This document shows positions 22,925 through 30,600 of a DNA stretch of 64,000 bases, piece by piece. Where the stretch lies: NCBI GenBank assembly GCA_934254815.1, contig CAKQME010000001.1, forward strand, positions 124,001 through 188,000. Reading direction: 5' to 3'. Each line of letters starts with the position of its first letter. The first letter of the stretch is position 1. The DNA comes from an uncultured Clostridia bacterium. Lineage in GTDB: Bacteria; Bacillota; Clostridia; Christensenellales; Borkfalkiaceae. The notes below the pieces were generated by a model. It had not been told where the DNA came from and ran no database searches. It saw nothing but the letters and a program-made list of their open reading frames with translations. The translations under genes were made by a program, and so were the position numbers.

Positions 22925-23875
22925 TTAAATTTCTACGTCTTTCAACAGCTGTTCGTCGTTTTCGCGGAGTTCCTTGGGAACGACGATATTGTCGTAATCG
23001 ATAAAGTATTTTCTTGTATTGATTATGTAATAGTCAATCGTTTTCATGCCCGCAACGACAATCGAGCCGAGCGGAATAAGGAATAACGTGCCTACGCCGA
23101 ACGTGAACACGGCGGAGGTTATGATAAGGTAATAGATTATGAGATTTACAAGGGTATAACTCATATACATTTTACCGAAATAGCCGTTTTGCGGGCGGAA
23201 ACCGTTTTTAAGCGAAGCCCGTATGCCTTTTTTTTCGAGCAGAGCTTTAGCCATAAACTGGCTCATCATCGTGTTGTAAAATCCTTGACAGATAAGGATA
23301 AACGCGAGTAAAAGACAGGGCAGAAGGGCGGGGAGGACTTTCCATAATATTGCGGTTAAACCGTAGCATGCCGCGCCGACTGCCAGCGCGTAAACGCAGG
23401 CGAAAGCGACTTCGACGAGTTCGTAAACGGCTATGGTTTTGAGGTTTTCGAATAATATGGCGAAATACGGTTTTTTTGTGAGGCTCGACATGTGGTAATC
23501 GAGCGAAATCATTGCCACCGCGTCGCTTATTTCGCTGAAATACCTGTAAAGAAAAATAAGTACGAACGCGATTGCCGCAGTTAAAACCATACTGCCGACG
23601 TTGCCCGAAAGGTAATTCAATAAATCGGTAAAATGCTCGTTAAGCCCCGCCGTCAAGGTCTTCGCTTCGGCGTTCGAAGTAAACAGGTCTCGTATAACGG
23701 AAATAACGTCGTTAATTACGGGTTGAGTTACTTCGTATAACCCGCGTAACCTTATTTTGAGCGTAAGCCCGATTGCGACGGCAAAAAGAACAAACATTAC
23801 GAGTTTGTACGCCAGCGTTTTGAATACGAGCGCGTAGTTTCTCATAACAATTCTTATTACGTTTCTTATTCTCAT
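22925..23875 (-). CDS. Multi-pass membrane protein of unknown function
   Basis: 316 residues with about six membrane helices (~20-40, ~95-115, ~150-170, ~175-205, ~245-275 and one more near the end). The start MRIRNVIRIVMRNYALVFKTL is basic; the C-terminal ~40 residues are hydrophilic and acidic. No recognisable family. Upstream gene of ylmH with one base between, driven by a clear promoter at 23939-23967. Confidence 0.7.
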   Translation of the reverse strand: MRIRNVIRIVMRNYALVFKTLAYKLVMFVLFAVAIGLTLKIRLRGLYEVTQPVINDVISVIRDLFTSNAEAKTLTAGLNEHFTDLLNYLSGNVGSMVLTAAIAFVLIFLYRYFSEISDAVAMISLDYHMSSLTKKPYFAILFENLKTIAVYELVEVAFACVYALAVGAACYGLTAILWKVLPALLPCLLLAFILICQGFYNTMMSQFMAKALLEKKGIRASLKNGFRPQNGYFGKMYMSYTLVNLIIYYLIITSAVFTFGVGTLFLIPLGSIVVAGMKTIDYYIINTRKYFIDYDNIVVPKELRENDEQLLKDVEI

Positions 23876-23938
23876 ATTATAAATTCGTTCCCGATAAAAT
23901 TTTAGTTTAGTGATGACGAATGTAATCGCTATAAATAC

Positions 23939-23967
23939 ATTATATAATATATTACAATCTTTTGCAA
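23939..23967 (-). promoter_or_regulatory. Promoter of the membrane protein-ylmH unit
   Basis: Minus strand: TTGCAA, 17 bp, TATAAT, ~64 bp upstream of the start codon at 23875. Confidence 0.65.
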
Positions 23968-23984
23968 GAAAATTAAACCGACTT

Positions 23985-24031
23985 TTTCAAAAACTCAAAG
24001 AGCAGTCCGCGAACTCTTCGCAAACTGCTCT
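23985..24031 (-). terminator. Terminator-like hairpin
   Basis: AGAGCAGT (23999-24006) and ACTGCTCT (24024-24031), with GCGAA/TTCGC extending the stem; on the minus strand it is followed by TTGAGTTTTTG. It probably ends the transcript of the 24.2-24.6 kb gene. Confidence 0.55.
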
Positions 24032-24057
24032 CTGAAAAATATATGATAAGGGGGAAA

Positions 24058-24222
24058 ATGATGAGCTATTCCTCATTGAAGCTTGCTTTCGCTAACTTCA
24101 ATTTACACCCATATAATACTCCATTAAAGCACAAAAGTAAAATAAAATCAATACCTTTTTTAATTTTATGTCCTATTTTATATATTTTATGTCTTACAAT
24201 AGCAAAAATTAGTTGTTTTTGA
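24058..24222 (+). CDS. Possible 54-residue peptide (weak)
   Basis: ATG at 24058 (and 24061) follows AAGGGGGAAA, a strong Shine-Dalgarno. The peptide begins MMSYSSLKLAFANFNLHPYN and ends in a hydrophobic segment FLILCPILYILCLTIAK. It overlaps the 3' end of the minus-strand gene by 14 bp. No promoter was seen and composition is AT-rich, so it may be chance. Listed because the ribosome-binding site is strong. Confidence 0.3.
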   Translation: MMSYSSLKLAFANFNLHPYNTPLKHKSKIKSIPFLILCPILYILCLTIAKISCF

Positions 24223-24574
24223 CTGAAAAGGTCGAAATTTTTCCTGTTCTGGTAGTTTTATTGAGCGAGGCGATTATAATTTTTTCTTCGATTTTTCCCC
24301 TCGGAGTAAATACGAGGTCGCGTAAATCGCCGTTATCGGTTATTTCGAAAAGTCCCTCCGCTTCGTAAAATTCGAAAGCGCGCGCAATATTTTGCCTCGA
24401 ACCTCTCGCCACGACGGAGTTTCCGCCGAAGAGGGCGATTGAAAGCGCGAGAGCGTTTATTAAATCGTCTTTCGAATCGCCGTCGTCGAGAATAAAGAAA
24501 ACGGGGGAGATTTCCGAAAAACATCGGTTTTCCACAATCGGTTTTACGGCGTTTAAAATATTTTCGATACTCAT
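24209..24574 (-). CDS. Hypothetical protein (121 residues)
   Basis: Soluble protein with alternating helices and strands: ILNAVKPIVENRCFSEISPVFFILDDGDSKDDLINALALSIALFGG..., a middle GSRQNIARAFEFYEAEGLFEI and a basic C-terminus. No signal peptide. No family recognised. Its codon use matches core genes, so it is probably real; divergent from feoA with ~78 bp between. Confidence 0.6.
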   Translation of the reverse strand: MSIENILNAVKPIVENRCFSEISPVFFILDDGDSKDDLINALALSIALFGGNSVVARGSRQNIARAFEFYEAEGLFEITDNGDLRDLVFTPRGKIEEKIIIASLNKTTRTGKISTFSVKNN

Positions 24575-24652
24575 TTACGACCTCGATATTATTTTACGTC
24601 GGAATTAAAATTTGTGTGAATGGTATATACTGCGGACTTCATATAATTTAAT

Positions 24653-24874
24653 ATGAAGCTTACCGATTGCCCCGTAGGGGCGAATTTAAAAATATATAAA
24701 CTTTACGGCGACGAAAAAGAACGTTCGAGATTATGGGAACTCGGCATTTACGAAAACTCGACGATTACCGTATTGCGAACTTTTGCGGGGCATACCGTCG
24801 TGGTCGAGGCGGACGGCGCGATTATAGCGATAGGTAAAGGCGCGGCGGAAAATATCGAGGTAGAGAATGCTTAA
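24653..24874 (+). CDS. feoA: FeoA-domain protein
   Basis: 73 residues, an SH3-like FeoA domain: LTDCPVGANLKIYKLYGDEKERSRLWELGIYENSTITVLRTFAGHTVVVEADGAIIAIG, with the family pattern LxxLG/GIxxGxxI. It assists the ferrous-iron transporter FeoB in the membrane. It overlaps feoB by 8 bp. The -10-like TATAAT (24642-24647) is 5 bases before the ATG and no Shine-Dalgarno is visible, so a leaderless message is possible. Confidence 0.88.
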   Translation: MKLTDCPVGANLKIYKLYGDEKERSRLWELGIYENSTITVLRTFAGHTVVVEADGAIIAIGKGAAENIEVENA

Positions 24875-26570
24875 AATCGCGCTTGTCGGAAATCCGAATG
24901 CGGGTAAATCGACGTTGTTCAATTCTCTTACGGGGCAAAACCGAAAAGTCGGCAATTGGCACGGCGTTACGGTCGACGGCGCGACCGCTCCGTTTTATAT
25001 AGACGGCGATAAATGTTTTGTAACGGATCTTCCCGGACTGTATACCGTAAAGGGCAGCCGCGACGAAGAGCTTGTTGCCGAAAAGTTTTTGCTTGAAAGA
25101 GATTTCGACGCGATAGCGGTGATTTGCGAAGCGAAAACGTTAAGGCGTTCGGCAAGGCTGGTAAACGAACTGAAAGAGTTTAAAAAACCGATAATTTTAT
25201 TCGTCAACCTCTGCCGTGAATTCAGGTCGGGCGGCGGAGATTTTTCCGTGGAAAATTTATCGCGGTCGCTCGGCGTACCCGTGTTTGCGGGCGAGGCGAC
25301 CGATAAACGCGATGTCGACGAGTTCAAAACGCGGCTGTATAATCTCCCCGCGCCGACGCAAGGCGACGGAAACGACGAATATTATACTCCCGCGCCGATA
25401 AAGCGCGCGAAAAAAATCGGATTGAATCCGATTGTCGCGTATACGTTGGTGGCGGCTACGATTTTTGCCGTTTTCTATCTCGCTTTCGGCAAATACTCTC
25501 CGGGTAGCTTTTTAAGCGAAAGCGTAAATTTTCTTCTCGGCGTGAAATTGACCGAAGCGGCGGCGGAATTTCTCGCTCCGCGGGTTTCGCCGTTTTCGGC
25601 GGGACTTGTAACCGAGGGGATAATAGGCGGTTTGTCGTCCGTGCTGGCATTTTTGCCGCAGATAGCCGTTCTTACGTTCTGTCTCGATCTGCTCGATACG
25701 TCGGGCTTTCTGTCATACGCTTCCGCCGTTACGGACGGAATTTTAAACAAGGTCGGTTTGTCGGGCAGGGCTGCGTATACTCTGGCGAGCGGATTCGGCT
25801 GTACGGCTTTGGCTTGTTCCGCTTCGCTTTCCGTAGACGACGAAAACGTGAGAAAACGCGCCGTTTTGTCGTTGCCTTTCGTCAGTTGTTCGGCAAGAAC
25901 GCCCGTTTATACTTTTATTGCCGTAAGGGTTTTCGGCGGGTATGCGTTTGTCGTGCTGGCGATAATTTATCTGCTGTCGGCGGTACTGCCCGCATTGTGG
26001 TCGTTGTTGCTGTATAAAACGGTTTTGAAAATTCCGCCACGACCGACGATTGCGGAAATAGCCTCCGTCAGAATTCCGAATTTCAAAGCAGCGTTAAATA
26101 ACTTGCTAAAAACGCTTAAACAGTTTATAATAAAACTCGGAACGGTTATACTGATAGCTTCCGTCACGGCGTATATTCTGCGTTCTGTTTCGCTCGGGCT
26201 CGAATTTCTGCCCGCAGACAGAATGGACGAGTCGTGCCTTGCGAAATTAAGCGGACTTTTTTCGTTTATGTTTAAGCCTATGGGAATAAGCGACTGGCGA
26301 TATTCCGCGGCTATGCTTTCGGGCTTGTTTGCCAAAGAGGGAATAGCTTCCTGTCTTGCGTTGCTCTTTCCCGACGGACTTACGCTTAATCTTGCTCAGG
26401 CGGCGGGCATTATTGCGTTTTCTTATTGCTATACGCCTTGCGTAACGGCTTTGTCGGCTATGAAAAGACGGTTGGGAACTAAAACCATGCTCGTTGCGGC
26501 GGTCGTTCAGTTTGCGGTCGCGCTTGCGTTTTCTTACGTCGTCTATTTTGTTTTCGGTTGGTTTATATGA
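24867..26570 (+). CDS. feoB: FeoB-like ferrous iron transporter, short and divergent
   Basis: 567 residues; usual FeoB is 650-750. G1 GNPNAGKST (8-16), switch region NWHGVTVD (30-37) and G3 DLPG (54-57) are present. The G4 motif that should read NxxD is NLCR (114-117), losing the Asp that recognises guanine. Membrane part ~185-567: gate-region blocks read GFGCTALAC (usually GFGCNVPA) and LPFVSCSARTPVY (conserved). It should move Fe2+ into the cytoplasm, but nucleotide specificity or regulation may differ. The C-terminus lacks the usual extra segment. Confidence 0.82.
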   Translation: MLKIALVGNPNAGKSTLFNSLTGQNRKVGNWHGVTVDGATAPFYIDGDKCFVTDLPGLYTVKGSRDEELVAEKFLLERDFDAIAVICEAKTLRRSARLVNELKEFKKPIILFVNLCREFRSGGGDFSVENLSRSLGVPVFAGEATDKRDVDEFKTRLYNLPAPTQGDGNDEYYTPAPIKRAKKIGLNPIVAYTLVAATIFAVFYLAFGKYSPGSFLSESVNFLLGVKLTEAAAEFLAPRVSPFSAGLVTEGIIGGLSSVLAFLPQIAVLTFCLDLLDTSGFLSYASAVTDGILNKVGLSGRAAYTLASGFGCTALACSASLSVDDENVRKRAVLSLPFVSCSARTPVYTFIAVRVFGGYAFVVLAIIYLLSAVLPALWSLLLYKTVLKIPPRPTIAEIASVRIPNFKAALNNLLKTLKQFIIKLGTVILIASVTAYILRSVSLGLEFLPADRMDESCLAKLSGLFSFMFKPMGISDWRYSAAMLSGLFAKEGIASCLALLFPDGLTLNLAQAAGIIAFSYCYTPCVTALSAMKRRLGTKTMLVAAVVQFAVALAFSYVVYFVFGWFI

Positions 26571-27388
26571 AAATTTTTAAGTCGGAGGGCGATAAACTCT
26601 CCAGAGAAATTCTGCGCGTTTACGGCACGGACATAAGTTACGGCGGAGTAATGAAGCTGCTTCGCAAAAAAGACGTAAAGCTCAACGGAAAACGCGTCGG
26701 CAAGGATACGGATACCGCGGCGGGCGACGAAATATGCGTTTACGACGGCTCTGCGGTAAAAACGCCGCGGATAAAGATTTTGTTTTCGTGCGCGGATCTT
26801 GTAGCCGCGTATAAACCTAAGGGAATTACTTCGGAGGAGTTTTACGAAAAAGTCAAAACCGCCGTCGACAAAAACGCGATTTTTACGCACAGATTAGACA
26901 GAAATACCGACGGAATAATGATATTCGCGCTTAACGAAAGGGCTTACGGCGAATTGTATAACGGTTTTAAAAACAGAACGTTCGAAAAATATTATACCGC
27001 TACGGTTTACGGAACTCCGAAACCCGATAAGGCGAGAATAACTGCATACCTGAAAAAGGACAGCGTTAAAAGCGAAGTGAAAATTTCGGCAACGCCTGAA
27101 AACGGCTACGAAAAAATAATTACGGAATATGAGGTTTTATCGTCGGACGGCGAAACTTCGGTGTTGAAAGTGGGGCTTATTACCGGTAAAACTCACCAGA
27201 TACGCGCTCATCTGGCGTTTATAGGGCATTTTATAATAGGAGACGGAAAGTACGGCGACGAGCGGATAAACAGAAAGTATAAAGCTAAGTATCAGCAACT
27301 TACCGCTACGGAACTGATATTTCATTTTGCCGAAAATTCTCCGCTTTATTATCTTAACGGAAAACGTATCGCGCAGGGCGATAATTAA
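26567..27388 (+). CDS. RluA-family pseudouridine synthase
   Basis: 273 residues from the ATG at 26567 that overlaps the feoB stop (ATGA). An S4-like N-terminal part (GVMKLLRKKDVKLNGKRVGKDT) precedes the catalytic domain: FTHRLDRNTDGIMIFA holds the HRLDxxTxG motif with the catalytic Asp, and GKTHQIRAHLAFIGH and IIGDGKYGD are conserved blocks. It isomerises uridine in ribosomal RNA. The feoB link appears to be position only. Confidence 0.9.
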   Translation: MKIFKSEGDKLSREILRVYGTDISYGGVMKLLRKKDVKLNGKRVGKDTDTAAGDEICVYDGSAVKTPRIKILFSCADLVAAYKPKGITSEEFYEKVKTAVDKNAIFTHRLDRNTDGIMIFALNERAYGELYNGFKNRTFEKYYTATVYGTPKPDKARITAYLKKDSVKSEVKISATPENGYEKIITEYEVLSSDGETSVLKVGLITGKTHQIRAHLAFIGHFIIGDGKYGDERINRKYKAKYQQLTATELIFHFAENSPLYYLNGKRIAQGDN

Positions 27389-27399
27389 AACGCGGAACG

Positions 27400-27448
27400 C
27401 GTCGGAATTTCCCGAAAATATCTTTCGGCAAATTCCGACGTTATTTTT
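27400..27448 (+). terminator. Intrinsic terminator after the feo-rlu unit
   Basis: CGTCGGAATTT and AAATTCCGACG with an inner CCGAAA/TTTCGG stem, then TTATTTTT. Confidence 0.85.
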
Positions 27449-27560
27449 AAAAAGATTGTCGTATTTAAGCGAAAAAAAATTTCGACCGATTTCGACATAA
27501 TTTTTAAAAAACCTGTCGCTCTTTGTCAAAAATGAATTTTGACGAAAACTGTCGAAACGG

Positions 27561-27589
27561 TTGCGTTGCGCGAGCCTTTAAAGTATAAT
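27561..27589 (+). promoter_or_regulatory. Promoter of the giant helicase gene
   Basis: TTGCGT, 17 bp, TATAAT; 30 bp downstream comes AGGAGA and the ATG at 27620. It rules out the longer reading frame that would start at 27539. Confidence 0.7.
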
Positions 27590-27619
27590 ATATATAAACC
27601 GATACTTACAGGAGAAACC

Positions 27620-30600
27620 ATGGATAAAAAGAAAAAGAAAATCGAAGAGTTGCTTTCTCTTTCCGTCGAAACCGTAAAATACGTTTCTTTCGTCGATTAT
27701 TACTTACATACTCCGCTTTTTACGTCGCTCAGAATAAACAACGAGGGCGCGAATTCGCTTTACGATTTCGAAATATCCGTCACTAACGAAAACGGGCTTG
27801 TTTCGCCCTGCGTAAAAACCGTGGACGAACTGCCGTTCGAAAGCTCGGTGGAAGTGAACGTCGGGGATATCGTTTCGCCGCTTTACTTTGCCGATTTAAG
27901 CGAGATAAAAGAAGAAAAACTCATAATCGAACTCTCGCAGAATAAAAAGCCCGTCGCAAGGGTCGAAGCCTGCGTTACGGCTTTGCCGTTCGAATTCTGG
28001 CAGGGCGTGGGCGGTAACGAGGAAACGCTCGCGGCGTTCGTTCGTCCGAAACTCGGAGATTGCTCGCGTCTGAAAACCGAGATGCGCGCTCAGCTTAAAA
28101 AATGGAACGTTTCCGACGAATGGCACGGCTACGATAACAGCGATAAAAACACTGTGAGAAAGGTCATCGCGTCGCTTTTTACCGTTTTGCGGCATTATTC
28201 TTTTACAAAAAAGCCGTGCGATATAACTAAACCCGTCGAGGCGGGCGCGGGCGTAAAACTTTTAAGCGACAGGAACGCAAGCGAACTCGAAATGACGCTT
28301 TTAGTCGCTTCGACGCTCGAAAGCGCGGGGCTCGACCCCGTTATCGTTTACGGAGAAAAGGGGATAACCTGCGGCGTGTGGCTGTACGACAGTTGTTTCC
28401 CCGATACCGTTTCCGACGATACCGAAAGATTGGAGGGGTATATTTCGGAGGGTATAAACGGGCTTAGCTGTTTCGAAACGGAAGACTTGTTTTCGGATAA
28501 GACGGTAGCCTATTCTACGTCTGAAAACCATTTCGCGCAGAAGCTCGGCGCGGGCGAATACGAACGTATTCTCGATATCCGCAGAGCAAGATTAAACCGC
28601 ATAACGCCGTTGCCTCTCAGAAATAAGACGGTCAAAGGATATGAAATTCTCTCGGAAAACGAGACTTCGCCCGACGAAGCCCCCAAAGATTTGTTGCTGA
28701 AAGGCGATTTGCGCTTAGAGGGTAAACTCACAAGGGACAAGCAGTGGGAACGCAGACTTCTCGATTTGTCGATGAAAAACGCGCTTTTGAGCTTCGAACC
28801 CAAAGGGAACGCCGTTCAGATAGTCTCCTCCGACGCGGATATGGTGTTAAATACCGTACTCGGCGCGCCCGTAAGACTTACGCCCGTAGACCTTAACGCT
28901 TTCCGTATTGCGGAAAGAACAACTCCGTTCGGGCTTGCCAAAGCCGTGAGCGGAATGAAAGAGCTTCTTGCCGAAGATATGTCGGGCGGAATACTCAGAA
29001 CTTACGAGGGCGGCGACGCTCTTGACGACGTTCTTGAAAAATTACGCCGCAGGAGTAAGGTTGCCGACGAAGAATCGGGTACGAAAATACTTTATCTTGC
29101 GCTCGGCGCGCTTAAATGGTACGCAAAGACCGGCGAAGAGAAATACGCTCCGCTCGTGCTTCAACCCGTAGAACTTAAATTCGGCAAAGGCAGAACGACT
29201 TACGAACTCGTCGCGGGCGACGAAGAATACGCCGTAAACTCAACCCTGCTCGAATTTTTGAAACAGGAATTCAATATAGATATCCGCGGGCTTGACGGGA
29301 AACTTCAGGGGCTTAAAATTTCTGAAATTCTCGCCATGGTCAGAATGGAAATCGCGGAGATGAAAGGCTGGGCTGTATACGACGATTGCTTTATAGCCGC
29401 GTTCAGCTTCTCCCGCTATCAGATGTGGCAGGATATCCGTAAAAACGTAGGCGAATTTTCGAAAAATCCGATAGTCGCGGCAATGCTCGGCAATAAGGCG
29501 TACGCCGATACCGACGAAGTCGCCGTGAAAAAGGAGGACGAAACCTCGCCCGCGGAAGTTTTAACTCCGCTCTGGGCGGATTCTTCGCAGTGGGAAGCCA
29601 TCGCGCTTTCGAAAACGGGCTGTACGTTCGTTCTTCACGGTCCGCCGGGAACGGGTAAGAGTCAGACTATAACGAATATTATATGTAACGCGTTGCACGA
29701 CGGCAAACGGGTGTTGTTCGTCGCGGAAAAACAAGCCGCGCTGTCCGTCGTCAAAAAGAGATTGGACGCGTCCGGCGTAGGCGAATTTTGCCTCGAACTT
29801 CATTCGGATAAAACGAATAAATCGGAAGTGTTGCAGAAACTGTCGTCGGTTCTCGCGCTGGCGGGTAGCGGCGAAGAAGCTTCGGTGTACGAAAAATCAG
29901 AAAGAATAACCGAACTTAAAGACAGTTTGTATCAGCCGCTCGCCGCGCTGCATAAAAAACGCCGTCTGGGCGTTTCGGTGTACGAAGCGATGCTTATCTG
30001 TTTCGAAAACGCCGACGCTCCCGACGTAATGAATATCGAAAGCGTGTTTTACGATAAACTCACGCGCGAAAAAATCGAACGTTACGAAAGACTTATCCGC
30101 AGAGCCGCGGTTTCGGCAAAGGAGTGCGGCGGCGTGTATAACTCGCCTTTCTCTAACGTCTACCTTACCGAATACGATAAAGACGTAAGAAACGCCGTTT
30201 ACTGCTCGTCTGAAGTAATAATTGCCGAGATAAAGCATTTAAAGAGTTATCTCGCGCTGTTTTTAGATTTGTATCGTCAGCGTATAAGTCGATTAACGCG
30301 TAAAAAGCTGAAATCGCTCGAACAACTCGCGCGTATGCTTTCCGACGGTTCGCTTAACGAATATTTCAACGAAGACGAAGAGCAGTTCCACGCGTTCTTT
30401 AACGCCAACCGCCGATTAGACGTAAATCTCGCGGCGTATTTCAGACGGTTCAAAAAGCTCGTCGAACTCAAAAAAGAGGAAAAACGCGAACTTGTCGAAT
30501 TTTTACGCGGCGAAAGCGATTTTTCAAAGTCTAAAACGGTAAACGATATAGTAAAAAGACTTTCAAAGGTCTCCGTAGACGGTCTGCCGGACGACGCGCG

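Noticed and set aside
24058..24222. Strong ribosome-binding site before a 54-codon ORF as proof of a gene
   Set aside because: Kept only at low confidence: no promoter, overlap with a minus-strand gene and AT-rich composition make chance likely.
27539..27619. Longer start for the giant helicase at 27539
   Set aside because: It would place the start upstream of the visible promoter (27561-27589) and lacks a ribosome-binding site; the ATG at 27620 has AGGAGA.
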